Notes under the pieces: model-generated
Databases searched by the model: none
Told to the model about the DNA's origin: nothing
Seen by the model: the letters and a program-made list of their open reading frames with translations, nothing else
Source of the DNA: Dipteronia dyeriana
Lineage: Eukaryota; Streptophyta; Magnoliopsida; Sapindales; Sapindaceae
Length of the DNA: 64,000 nt
Assembly (NCBI GenBank): GCA_032871835.1
Contig: CM065299.1
Location: forward strand, 26,243,074 to 26,307,073
Reading direction: 5' to 3'
Position numbers and translations under genes: made by a program
In this document: positions 25,659 through 36,749 of the stretch, in pieces
How the letters are laid out: each line of letters begins with the position of its first letter
How positions within the stretch are numbered: position 1 is the stretch's first letter

Positions 25659-26565
25659 TTAGAAAATGAATATGTAAAGGGAAAATTAGAATGTAAAGAG
25701 AAAATCTCTAGATTTATAAGTCTTGCAAAATAAGATCATGTAAATAGTAGATTGATAGTTTAATACAATACAAATATTAAATAGATGTGGATATTGTCAT
25801 CCATAAAATAAATTAGTACACCTATTTTTATAAGTACACACATATATGCAATTTTAAAAAATAAATATTGCTATAAGCATCAATCCTTATGCCAATAGTA
25901 CCCTTATTAAAATAAATATATTCATTTTAATACATTTTATTTGTAAACCCCCTTAAAATTATTAACGCATCCAATTTATATATTAAAAATATCATATATA
26001 ATTTTAAAATCAAATCTTCTTATAACGATGACCCAATTTACTTTTGAAAATATCTCGAATATTGAAGTCTTATGAAATGGATGATGTAGAACGACATAGT
26101 ATAAGGGGTCAAAATATTTTAATATAGAATTATCTTATATATACAACTATGTTTTAAAAAAATCATTGATATCTATGACTATCTTTTACAAAAAAATAAA
26201 AAATTATTCAGTTTTTAGAGAAAAAAATCAAACATATTATTCAGTTTTCAGTTTTCGGTCACCATTATTTTATCTTGTTTTATAAATTAATTATTAAAAA
26301 ATTTACATACTAAAATTATTCGTTTTGTTATATATATTTATGTGTGTGTGTTAAGATGTATTGTTATTTTTTAAGTTGCTAGGAAATGTATTGATACCTT
26401 TACTATATTTGATTGTTTAATAATTTATTAAAATTAAATTTTTAAGAAGTTTTAAAGTTTATTATTAATTATTTAAATTTAAGATCATATAAATATAAAA
26501 TAGATAGTTTAAAACCATATAAATATTAAATATTAAATGGGTACGGATATTACCATCCATAAAAT
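25659..26565. other. AT-rich intergenic repeats, no gene
   Basis: No coding signal. Two sub-segments recur locally: the sequence around 25725-25815 (AAGATCATGTAAATAG... GATATTGTCATCCATAAAAT) resembles 26480-26570, and 24598-24670 resembles 26415-26480 (TTTATTATTAATTATTTAAA). This suggests dispersed copies of one degenerate repeat either side of the MITE. Confidence 0.5.
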
Positions 26566-27982
26566 TAAGGGATATTAAGATTTTAGTCCCTCTAGTTTAT
26601 TTTTATCTGGATTTAATCCACAAATCTTTTGAATTACTAACTTTAGTCCTTCCATCAGATTTTTCGTTAAATATGACAAAATGACATTATCAGACTGTGT
26701 AACGACCGATATACCCTTACTAATATATTTTTTAGAAAAGACAGTTATTCTCTGAATATTATCTATTATGGTAACAGTTTGAAAGTATTTGATAACCATT
26801 TTACCCATAGTTTTATATTTAATTAAATAAAAAATAAAAATCAATAACAAATTAAATTTAAAATAAATATATAAAATAAACAAAATAAACAAATTAAATC
26901 TTCAACATTCAACCCAGAAAACTCATCATCATCATCAACCACTTTCAACTCATCATTGTAAAAAAAAAAATAGTAAACCATTGATCATCACCATCACCAT
27001 TACCATTACCATTACCGATCATCACCACCACCATCACCATCCTCGATTATCACCAGAACTTCCATTCATCATAATCATCATCAAAACTTTCAATTTTTCT
27101 AATCATCATCAACAAAAATTGAAAAAAGAATTGGATCCATCAAATTTGAATCCAGACCGCATCACACCACCAATATCATCAATTGTAGATCTGTTATCTC
27201 CAGTGCCAAACCAGTGCAAATATGGGTTCACCAGCCACCCGCCACCCGCCACAACCACCGATCTGGGTTCACCGGTGCCACCACCATCTCTCTCTCTCTG
27301 TCTCACAAATCTCACTGATCTCTCATTCTCTCTCTCAAAATTTCATCTCTCTCGCTCTCTGTCTCACAGATCGCCTCACTAGATCGATGAATCGATCATC
27401 ATCTTCTCCTTTCTTCTTTCATATTCTCTCTTCTTTCTTCTTTCTTCTTTCATTTTTGTCTTCCTCGGTTTCTTCTTTTTCTTACTTGGATTGAACTGAC
27501 TTGTTTGATTTAGGTGGTGGTGGTGGCGATGGTGGCGACAGTGGCTAGGGTTTGGTGAGATGGTGGGTTGAAGAAGATGAAGGGAAGGAGATGAAAAAGA
27601 GAGAGGGAGGCCAAAAAAACTCAAACCCAAACACTGTCGTCAGCCGCTCCATCTTAGATTTGATCCATTTCAGATGAAGTTGGGAAGAGATTTTCCAAAT
27701 TTTTCTTCTTTTCAGATTTGGATCTAGGTTTTCTTTATATAAAATTAGTGTCATGGATTTGATGATTTGAGGTAGATTTGGATTTTACTTGTACGAAATT
27801 TGTTTGTGTTGAGAGAAAACCTTTTGTTGCATTTGGATGGTGTTAGGATTTTGAAACAGAGCTTGATTGCTTCTCAGTCTAATGAGAGAAAGGCTCATCA
27901 TCTTCTTGAATGAGATAGATACATGTAAAACAAGTAGCCAGTATACCTCACTCTTACTTTTTTATTTGTTTTCAACCATTGG
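26566..27982. other. TIR-like remnant and low-complexity DNA upstream of the bS21 pseudogene
   Basis: 26566-26720 (TTTTAGTCCCTCTAGTTTA... GTTAAATATGAC... ATATACCCTTA) has the look of a Mutator-like terminal repeat, but I found no partner end. It is followed by CATCAT-rich (26925-27090), CT-rich (27285-27480) and GGTGGTGGC/GA-rich (27505-27610) low-complexity tracts. Open frames here, such as one rich in His and Ile, reflect simple repeats and not genes. Confidence 0.4.
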
Positions 27983-29070
27983 ATGAGGTTTTACTCAATC
28001 CAACGGTTCTGTTTAATTCGAAAAAGGTTTGGTATCATACCAGTCCTTTTTCTTGCGTATAGTAGCCGATCACCTCTTTCCAACCTCCTCTCATCTCTGT
28101 CTCTTGTCCACTCGCCGTCACCACCAAACCTCGCCGCTCTCTCTGAGCCAACATCTCTCCAACTATCAAGATCTACAGCAACTAGGTTGGCCCCACTAGT
28201 GATGACTCGGGTCCCCAAAACATCGGCTGATGGTGATATAACGTCCGTCGTGTGGCCTTCATTAGCAAATGCAAACATCTTCAACTTCTTCAATGTGCAG
28301 ATAAAGGTGGCAGATGAGGAACCCGAGGAAATAATATTTAACCGGGTTAGGAGAAGTGTGTTGAGAGCTGGTATTTTATAGGAGAGCAAGAGAAGAAGAT
28401 TCTTTGAGAGTAATCAAGACAAAAGGAAGCAAAAAGCAAAAGCTGTTGCTCAAAGAAACCGAAAAAGGTTGTAACTTTTATTGTTATTTTTTTCTAGGGA
28501 ATTTTTTGGTTTTACAGAAATAACTTTTAAAAAATTGAATCTTAGTATCGTATGGATCATCTTAGACAAGGATTTGTTTAAGATACTAAAATTTAAGAAG
28601 AATATTGTTGAGGAATAGTGAATTATTGAGATCAATTATATGTTTTTAGGGCACTTTAGGAAACTAATTTCGTTCTTACCTGTGAAAGGAGTTTATTAGA
28701 TTGGTGTGGTCTCTCTTCTTGCATTTCAGTCATGCTAGCAGTTGCACACATGTTAAATTGTTTCAGTGCAAATGTGTAGGAATTGTATGGACCTTGTTGG
28801 TTGAAGTAGTAATTCAATATGCTTGACAATGTGATAAGATATGTTATTATTATTGAGATGATAGGTGAACAGGTACCAAGATTTGAGGTTTATTGAAGTG
28901 CTTTATAATGCTATGGCCAAATGTGTTCTGCATTTCTTGAGGAATCTGATTTACCAGATCTCTTGTAGTATTAGTAATCTTACTGTCTTTTTATTTTTCT
29001 TAATCGCAGACGTCCACTACCGAAAACTCCTGCTAAACATGAATCCCCTAATGGTAAGGATGACGAATAA
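27983..29070 (+). pseudogene. Plastid ribosomal protein bS21 (GHS1-like), in-frame stop
   Basis: Plastid bS21 is a small, basic protein of the chloroplast 30S subunit. Exon 1 has a Ser/Leu/Pro-rich N-terminus like a plastid transit peptide (SSRSPLSNLLSSLSL), then TSVVWPSLANANIFNFFNVQ and the core bS21 motif ADEEPEEIIFNRVRRSVLRA. The next residues read GIL-stop-ESKRRRFFESNQ, where plant homologues normally have a Gln codon, so the TAG at 28379-28381 is likely a CAG-to-TAG change. The frame then continues open (DKRKQKAKAVAQRNRKR) to a GT donor after 28467. It resumes in phase at 29010 after CGCAG with RRPLPKTPAKHESPNGKDDE and TAA (29068-29070). The retained intron argues against retro-copying. 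The true start is uncertain: ATG at 27983 is in frame, but homology begins near 28055. Confidence 0.75.
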
Positions 29071-29179
29071 GATGATAACTAGGAGGTACCTGAAGGAGAC
29101 ATCTCTTATTGTCAATTTTGAGACACCACACATAAAGATATACTCCAAGCAGTTTCTGATTGTAGATTGTGAGAACTAA

Positions 29180-29383
29180 GAGCATCTCTAATGCTATATC
29201 AAATTAGTGTACCAATACTGAAATTTAACATAGAGTGTAAAAGTGTTCCTCTAATGCAGTGTCAAATACTGTACCAAATTTGACATATATTATATTGTGT
29301 GCTAAATTTGACACAACAATAAATACAACTTTTTCATTATAAAAATATCATTAATGAAATTTCAATCAAAATCTATTTTATCC
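29180..29383. mobile_element. Left part of a Tourist-like element interrupted by MULE A
   Basis: Begins GAGCATCTCTAATGCTATAT after TAA (29177-29179), the same type of terminus as the MITE at 25308. It contains repeated CAAATTTGACA words. Similar words (AAATTTGACATTG) reappear just right of MULE A at about 35480-35510, so MULE A probably landed inside this element. The right terminus is not recognisable. Confidence 0.5.
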
Positions 29384-29859
29384 TACCATTATGGGCTCAA
29401 AAAATAAATGACACTATTTCAGAGGGGTGTTGTGCAAATATCACCAGTTTAGTAATGTAAGTTTAAAAAACATCATTTAACGTAAATAGACGAGAATACC
29501 CCGACAAAATTGAAAAAGAGAGAAAGTTATCGTCTTGTGAGTCTGAGAAAAGCAAGAGTGAGAAAGAAACCGATGACAACGAAATTAACAGCAAGGAAAC
29601 CGACGGCTAATTGACCGGAACGGGAATACAGTACATTTCGCAACGATTGACAGAGGTAAGTTCAGTTTGTTTTATTTATCGATTTATTGTTGATAACTTA
29701 TCATTGCATTTTAGACTTGTTTTGTTGATTGAAATTGCAGATTAGGGGGTTGACAATGGTTGTGGTTTTGGTTTGCGTTTGAAGTGAGGATGAATATGTT
29801 ATGAAGAAGATGAAATTCTGGTATCGAGCATTGTTTTTTTTTTAATAAATCGAAAATAT

Positions 29860-30715
29860 TTCAAGCAAAATCGAGGAAATTTTATAGAAAGATTCGAGGA
29901 AATTTATCATACGATCGAGATTATTTCTCAAAGGGTCAAGAACATTTTCAAAGCATCGATAATATTTTTAAAGAATCGAAAAATTGTTTGAAACGATCGA
30001 GAATGTTTTTCAATGGGACGAGATTTTGTTAAATGATCGAGAAGATTTTTCAAAGGATCGAGACTATTTTCAAAGGATCGAGACTGTTTTAAAACGATTG
30101 AGAATATTTTTCCAACGATCGAGAATATTTTTCTAACAATCGAGAATGCTTTTCAAAGGATCGAGATTTTTCAAAGAATCGAGATTTTTCAAAGAATCGA
30201 GATTTTTCAAAGAATCGAGAAGATTTTTCAAACAATCGAGAGGTTTTTCAAAGTATCGAGACTATTTTCAAAGGATCGAGAATTTTTTCAAACGATCGAG
30301 AATGTTTTTCAAAGGATCCAAATTTTATAAAATAATCGAGAAGATTTTTTAAAGAATCGAGACGTTTTTAAAAGGATCGAGAATTTTTTCTAACGATCGA
30401 CAATGTTTTTCAAAGGGTCGAGAAGATTTTTCAAAATGATCGAGAAGATTTTTCTAAGAATCGAGAGGTTTATAAAAAGGATCGACATTATTTTCAAAGG
30501 ATCGAGAGTTTTCAAACGATTGAGACTATTTTCAAAGGATCGAGAGGTTTTTCAAAGGATCGAGACTATTTCCAAAGGATCGAGAATATTTCCAAAGGAT
30601 CGAGAATATTTCAAAAGGATCGAGAACTTTTTGAAAGGATCGAGAACTTTTTGAAAAGATCGAGAATATTTTCAAAGTATCGAGAATTTGTTTCAAACGA
30701 TCGAGAATATTTTCT
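29860..30715 (+). repeat. Left GATCGAGA short-repeat array of MULE A
   Basis: About 40 irregular copies of a 17-25 bp motif, consensus near AAGGATCGAGAATATTTTTC, lie between the left TIR and the DUF1985 start codon. The GATCGAGA core is nearly constant while the T-rich spacer varies. Open frames through it (FFKESR-type repeats) are artefacts. Confidence 0.9.
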
Positions 30716-30761
30716 AATTTTTTTTCCAGTTTACTGATGTATTGTTTCTGTGACATTGCAG

Positions 30762-33700
30762 ATGACGAGCAGGTTGAGGGATTTGCTTAAAACTCTAAAG
30801 GAAGATTGGTTCAAGGGAAAATTGACCCGACACGAGCATTTTGAAGCCCTCGCCCATATAGACGATGTACTTAACCGGGTCCCTGAAAAGTTTGTTGTTA
30901 AGGATCGGTGTCGGTTCATGGCCTCTTTTTTCGGGCATTTCATGTCGATGCACCGAGAGCCGAAGTTTTCGGGTAGTGTTATTCATCAGCTGTTGTTACG
31001 GGAGTTGGACCATGACGGGCAGACAGATAAGATGCGGTTCTTGTTAGGGAACCATGTGGTCAGGTTTTCGAAGGTGGAATTTAGCCTCATCACCAGATTA
31101 CCTCGAAGGGTTACAAACCTTTCTCCTCGTATGTTGAAGTGAGAGTTGACCAAACAACCTAGAGGGAAGAAGCTGGATAAGATTTTTAGTGCTAGGGTAA
31201 TTATTCAATTTGTTAATCGTTATATTACTTACTATAAGTAACAATGACATTCGTCTAACTAAGCTTTCAGATGTCTGCGAGGACGAAAATCGTGTCCACA
31301 GCAGCTAAGGCGGTGGCACCGTACTTCGCAGACCTAAGTAAGGGGGGGAGCCGGTATGTGCAGGATGACAAGGTTCACCTTCCTACTATCCCTGATCCTA
31401 CTATTAGTGCAGATCGTCCCGAGGAGGAGGGTGGGGGTGGGAGGTATAGTGAGACAGTGCCTTCAGACCCAACGGGTGCAGATTTTAATGGTATGGACAC
31501 TGGCGGATCTGAGCCGTATCCTCGGTGAGTGAGGCGTAGAAGGGTTCGGTTAACCACCCTAGGACCTGGTGCCGATATAGGAGATTCATGTGCATGTGTT
31601 GGACGTGATGGGGAGGTAAGTTGAGATGGTAGTTTTGTTTTTATTAACAAGATCTGTTGATTGTTTTAGTATTAACAATGTTGCATGATTTCAGGCCCCT
31701 ATGGGAATATCAGTTCAACGAGTTGCGTGAAGCCCTCAAGAAGAGTGAGTATGATCGATAACAACAGCACCGGGAGTTGCTGGATTTGATCTGGAAGATA
31801 GAGGAGGATCGACAGCAACAACATAGGGAGTTGCTTGCATTGATCGGAGCCCTTCAGGGCTTCAGGACGCATTGGTATCAGCAAATGGAGGATCCACATA
31901 CCGGAGGGAAGTTCTGGAGAGTGGGGCTCAGTCTCCCCCTATCCCACCCCTTCCCCTCGAGCAGCAGGCTCCCCCTCCCCCTCCCCCTCCCCCTCCTTCT
32001 CCCACTCCGAGCTAGCAGTTGGCCCCCCATCCCCCTCCGAGTGAGCAGCAGGTTCCCCTTCCACCTCCGAGCGAGCATTAGGCTCCCCCTCTCCCTTTGA
32101 GAGAGCAACCGACCCCACCTTCGAGCAAGCAATTGGCCCCCCCTCTCTTATGGAGCGAGCAGGAGGCTCCCCATCTACCTCAGAGTGAGCAGCAGGCTCC
32201 CTTTCCCCCTTCGAGTGAGCAGCAGGCTCCCTCTCCCTCTCCCCCTCCGAGCGAGTAAGCGGCCCCCCATCCCCTTCCGAGCGAGCAGACAGCCCCCCTT
32301 CCCCCTTAGAGTAAGCAACAGGCTCCCCCTCCACCGACTACTTTGATCCAGCCACACATGGAACGAAGCTCCTCATCTCAGCACACCCCGGCGGGGGGAG
32401 TTCGATAATAGAGGCGTGTACTGAAGTGCGGTTGGCAATTGCTTAGCCCCTACACAGATCCGTGCCGACCTAAGAGGGCGAGGGTAATACTTGAGGGATC
32501 TGACCACGTATTTAATCCCCACATACTGGTGGATGGTGACCAGTTGAAGGCTTACCGAGCTTTCAAAAAGAACGTAAACGGGGAACTGTAAGTAAATTTC
32601 TTTGTTATTTAGCTGGCAACTTTTCTTCTAATGAATTAAATAAATGAGTAGCTGATGGAACATTAATGCAAACGTGATGTTGATTTGCTGGAGCCAGTTG
32701 ATGCTGCATGGTTTCATCGGATTCATAACAACTTCATGGATGTTGATGATGAGGTACGTGGTACCGTAAATTCTTTTTTTAATATTTGTTTTAGATGTTT
32801 TAATATTTGTTTTAGATGTGTAAGTCTCCTAACACTTTATTACGTGTATATATTCCCAGCATATGGGCGTGTACCTCCTTATTATTCGGAAGCGTCAACG
32901 GGCTTTCCCAAATGTGTACGGTCAGATAGTCAACATATTGGATACACAGTTTTTTGTAAGTACTGAAATTATTAATGATTACGTATGCTTGTAGATTTGT
33001 ATGGAAAACATTAATAATTTTGAGTTTGTGTTTCTACAGTCTTTTTTTGAGTACAAGTACAGGAAAATGATACCTTGTGATTCTCGCGGGGAGATCACCC
33101 CGGTGTGGTGGAATGTTTTGAGGTCTTGGTGGAAGGATGACGACCTTACGACGGTGCTTGGTGGTGCCCCGATTGGATGTCGTCCGTGGCACGAGGTTGA
33201 CATGGTAAGTGTTACTTGGTTTGCAATTACAAATATAAATATCTTTATACACCCTAACACCTGATATTTATGTTTACAGGTCCTGATACCGTACAACATT
33301 GGACTCCAACATTGACTACTGGTGACTGTCGACCTCACATGCGGAAAGATGTTCATAGTCGAACCCTGGAGACAGAAGGTCCCAACGCATATCCGGAAGC
33401 AGCAGGTAGCCCTGTTGTGCTACTTTATGCCCTCGATGTTGCATCAGGCCGGGTTTCATATTGCATGACCGACTGAACTTGAAAAATTTGAGAAGACAAG
33501 TAAGCCCTTCTCAGTTAGCGTGGTGTCCGAAAAACGTATCCCTCAGCAGAAGAAATCGTAAGACATTTTATAATAGTAACTTTGAGATTGTGTTATTATA
33601 AACCTAATATTTTATTAACGCTTGTTATTGTGTCCAACTGCAGGGGTAACTGTGGTCCTCACACGTTGAGATTGATCGAGTACTTACTGCAGACATAAAG

Positions 33701-33784
33701 GATTTCGGTTGGTCGGAAGACGATATAGGGATCATTCGAGAGAAGATGGCAGTTGAAATATTTGCAAACTCCCGGCCCGTTTAG
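30762..33784 (+). pseudogene. MULE A DUF1985 plus Ulp1-like (C48) peptidase gene, decayed
   Basis: This is a transposon-borne relative of SUMO proteases. ATG 30762 opens the DUF1985 part (MTSRLRDLLKTLKEDWFKGK; FFGHFMSMHREPKF; MRFLLGNHVVRFSKVEFSL). It ends early at 31142 because a segment still present in MULE B is deleted after ITRLP. A linker follows from 31271 (MSARTKIVSTAAKAVAPYFA), then a proline-rich repeat (31925-32340), then the peptidase. The peptidase has WWNVLRSWWKDDDL, VLIPYNIGLQH with catalytic His followed by a stop where Trp is expected, a TVDL acidic segment, and the catalytic Cys motif GNCGPHTLRLIEYLL near 33645-33690. After one frameshift comes DIKDFGWSEDDIGIIREKMA to a stop at 33784. 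Multiple stops and shifts show it is non-functional. Confidence 0.82.
31925..32340 (+). repeat. Proline-rich coding minisatellite in MULE A
   Basis: Repeats of about 30-36 bp, pattern CCCCCTCCGAGCGAGCAGCA plus GGCTCCCC, would encode PPSEQQAP-type repeats between the DUF1985 and peptidase parts. The frame is broken by stops in several copies. The tract is strikingly C-rich on the plus strand. Confidence 0.85.
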
Positions 33785-33983
33785 ATTTATGTAGTAATTC
33801 ATTTGTATATGTACCAATTCTTTTGTATATGGACCAATCCTTTTGTATATTTACCAATTCTTTTGTATAAAAATGTTTACATTTGTATATATACAAATCA
33901 TATTTAAATACAATTGCATTTCAGTTAATGAAGAAGTCATACGAGTTCAAATTATCACAATGTCATCATGATAACACCTCAAA

Positions 33984-34097
33984 TCATTCCACGGTGGAGT
34001 CTCCAGTAGGGCACGTCTGTCTGTTGTGACCAACTGTATGACAGATACTACACTTGCGTCTGTAAGATATGACTAATCTAACTCGATCCATTGTCCT
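33984..34097 (-). pseudogene. Deleted MuDR-type transposase remnant in MULE A (N-terminus fused to zinc knuckle)
   Basis: On minus, a splice-acceptor-like CAG is followed by MDRVRLVISYRRKCSICHTV and GHNRQTCPTGDSTVE-stop. MDRVRLVISY aligns with the N-terminal start of the MULE B transposase (NWIRIVISY), while CSICHTVGHNRQTC is the C-terminal CCHC knuckle typical of MuDR transposases. The whole catalytic region between them is missing, so this is an internal-deletion scar. It is convergent with the peptidase gene ending at 33784. Confidence 0.7.
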
Positions 34098-34182
34098 GTG
34101 AAAATCATCATCACAAACAATTATTAACAACTAAAAAAAATACTTTTACAATTACTAAGAAATATAAAAATTTCTCACATGT

Positions 34183-34860
34183 AAGGGATCGAGAACATGT
34201 TCTTCGGGATCGAGCATTTTTTGTAATTGATCGAGAACATTTACGAACGGATCGAGCTTTTTGAAAAGGGATCGAGAACATTTTCTAAGTGATCTAGCTT
34301 TTTTCAAATTGATCGAGTACTTTTTATAAGGGATCAAGAACTTTTTCAAAGGTTCGAGAATATTTTACAACGGATCGAGAACTTTTATAACTGTTCGATT
34401 CGAGAACTGTTATCGAGGGATTGAGAACTTTTATCAAGGGATCCATAACTTTTTCTAAGGGATCAAGAATATTTGTCAAATTATCGAGAACTTTTTATAA
34501 CGGTTCGAGAACTTTTAACAAGGGAACAAGAACTTTTCTAAGGGATCGAGAACATTTCTAACGGATCGAGAACATTTCTAACGGTTCGAGAACTTTTTTA
34601 AGGGATCGAGAATATTTATCAAATTATCGAAAACTTTTATAAAGGGATCGAGAACTTTTGCCAAGGGATCGAGAACTTTTATCAAGGGATCGAGAACTTT
34701 TTAAGGGATCGAGATTATTTATCAAATTATCTAGAACTTTTATAACGGTTCGAGAACTTTTGTCCAGAGATTAAGAACTTTTCCTAAGGGATCGAGCATA
34801 TTTTTTTTTCGAGCATTTTTTTCAAATAATCGAACTTTTTTTCAAACTAAACAAAAGTTC
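34183..34860 (+). repeat. Right GATCGAGA short-repeat array of MULE A
   Basis: About 30 copies of a motif near AAGGGATCGAGAACTTTTAT lie between the transposase remnant and the right TIR. The core is in the same strand orientation as the left array, although the TIRs around them are inverted. Confidence 0.88.
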
Positions 34861-35324
34861 GTTCCAATATAAAATAAGCTCGATTCATCTTTAACTATTC
34901 TCGGTCACATAAGAAAAATGCTCGGATCTTTTCAATGTTCATACATGTTCTTACAAAGACGGGGAAAACATATATTATCAAGGAATTGATACATTGTTAA
35001 CCCACACAGAAATGAATGCAAAATATCTGAAATGCATAAAAGAAATTTAGGTGAAGATCATAAATATTTGTTACCTTCTAGTGCAGAATCTGGAGAGAGA
35101 CAACTTTTTTAGAGAGAGAAAGAGAGACAACTTTTTTAGACAACTTTTTTAGACAACTTTTTCGGGGAGATACCGACGAGTTCAGAAAGTTGCTTTTTAA
35201 AAACTAAAGTTTATGGGCAATTTGAGTAGTTCACCATAATAGGTGCATTTTAAACTTAAATTATTAAAAGGGTGACATCATCACAACACACGTTAAAAAA
35301 TGTGACATATCTCACCATTTCCAC

Positions 35325-35880
35325 TATCATTATTCAGTATTTTAACAAATGTATTAATAATAAATGTTGACTTTTATAATTTTAATTAATAAAATAATAA
35401 AATTAACATGTTAAATATAACTGTGTATTGAAATACAATGTTAAATTGTTGTATCAAATATAGTGTTTTAAACTTTTTTTATTAAATTTGACATTGTCAA
35501 TAAGACATACATCGAAGATGGTATAATGGTCTAATGTAGTTAATAAGGTGCAAAGAACATGGCTATCAAGAACACAATGCTTATGTACTCTAATATCAAT
35601 CTAGCAATAGTTAACCTCATCAAAGTAATTAAGCTAAGAGATGAGGACTTGAACTAAGCTTGTTTTTGCTAACGAATATGCTCTAATCAGCTTACTATGT
35701 GTGAAATTTGAGCTGCTCGGCTAGTCTAACTTTATGGTTTAGCATATTGTTACCAAGTAATTAATTACCAACTGCTGTTTTTGCTTATTTTCAAATTGTT
35801 ACTTATCATGCAAAAGTAGTAGTTTCATGTTACAATTCCACATTGGGTGTAGAGAAAAATTCTCTCTGATAAACCTTGAG
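35325..35880. other. Right flank of MULE A, no gene
   Basis: Starts with the MULE A target duplication, then AT-rich sequence with CAAATTTGACA-type words like those at 29280-29330, then unique-looking DNA without coding signal. Confidence 0.45.
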
Positions 35881-36749
35881 GGTGCGTTTAGCGCGGACAT
35901 GGGACAGGACAATATAGGACGGGACGGGACAGGATGGGACGGGACGGGACAGGACAGGACAGGACAAAATGTTCTATATTGTGTTTGGGAGGCCTGGGGC
36001 AGAACTGTTCATTGTACTGTTATATGTTTGGTATGACTGAGACGGGACGGGACAAAAGGTTCAAATGACCAGAGTGTCCTTCTTGTCATATCCAATGTTT
36101 GTTACCATATAATAGTGATAAATATTTTTATATATCATATTTGGGACAAGACAAGTTAATATTTATTTTATTTTATGAAAAAAAAAATTATATATCATAT
36201 TTTATAAAAATAATAATATTGTAATTAAAAAATAGTTTAATTAATAATTTTTTGGAAGACATGTGATTTATTTTTCAAATAATAATAATAATAATATGGT
36301 CATTCCCTCATTTTTTAATAATAATATCAATTAATAATATTATTTTTTCAATTTTTTTAAATAAAATTATTATTCAATTTTACATGCTCGTAATTATGAA
36401 TAATAGAAAAGAAAAATATATTTTATAAGTTTTAATTATTCAACCACACATCTTTTTTTTTCACATAATAGTAAATTACGGATAATACTTGATAATATGA
36501 TCCAGCAAAAAAGTTTTTTTTTATATAGTTGATAGTTTTGTAAATTTAAAAAGCTTTGAGTGTAAAAATGTCTTTTCCAGACTTATCCCATGTATGGGAC
36601 AAGTCTGGCCTAGGGTATGAGATGGGACAAGTTTTCATAGTTTTTGTCACATGTTGTTCTGTCCCGTCCCATGTTAATGGCGCACCAAACGTGGGACAAC
36701 AAAAAGTTATCTCGTCCTGTCCCATCTTGTCCCGTGTACCAAACGCACC
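35881..36749. mobile_element. MITE-like element with GGGACAGGAC-rich ends
   Basis: The left end GGTGCGTTTAGCGCGGACAT and the inverted right end GGTGCGTTTGGTACACGGGA pair. Both are followed by runs of GGGACRGGAC repeats (35905-35970; 36650-36740 inverted), while the core is AT-rich. No protein is encoded. A clear target-site duplication was not found, so the superfamily is unassigned (hAT or Harbinger-like). Confidence 0.75.

Larger units (their letters stand above)
29393..35324. mobile_element. MULE A: Mutator-like element carrying a DUF1985-Ulp1 gene
   Basis: The ends GGGCTCAAAAAATAAATGAC and (reverse complement of the right end) GTGGAAATGGTGAGATATGT lead into a long imperfect inverted repeat that includes GTAAGTTTAAAAAACATCA against TTTAAGTTTAAAATGCACC. 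Flanking 9-bp duplications are TACCATTAT (29384-29392) and TATCATTAT (35325-35333), one mismatch, as expected for Mutator. Inside, from left: a short-repeat array, a plus-strand DUF1985 plus Ulp1-like peptidase pseudogene, a minus-strand remnant of a MuDR-type transposase, and a second short-repeat array. The plan matches MULEs with ULP-like genes (Arabidopsis Kaonashi, melon CUMULE). It is non-autonomous. Its termini are closely related to MULE B at 45345-49938. Confidence 0.88.

Noticed and set aside
26981..27494. His- and Ser-rich open frames
   Set aside because: Caused by CATCAT and CTCTCT simple repeats; no homology or splice support.
30146..30654. Open frames with FFKESR/FFKGSR repeats
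   Set aside because: They translate the GATCGAGA array; spacing is irregular and frames break, so this is not a protein repeat gene.
29860..30715. CRISPR-like look of regularly spaced short repeats
   Set aside because: Plant nuclear context, spacers are T-rich and near identical, and no cas genes are present; it is a minisatellite in a transposon.
35881..35970. GGGACAGGAC repeats as a telomere- or G-quadruplex-type feature
   Set aside because: They occur inverted at the other end of the same element (36650-36740), so they are better explained as MITE subterminal repeats.
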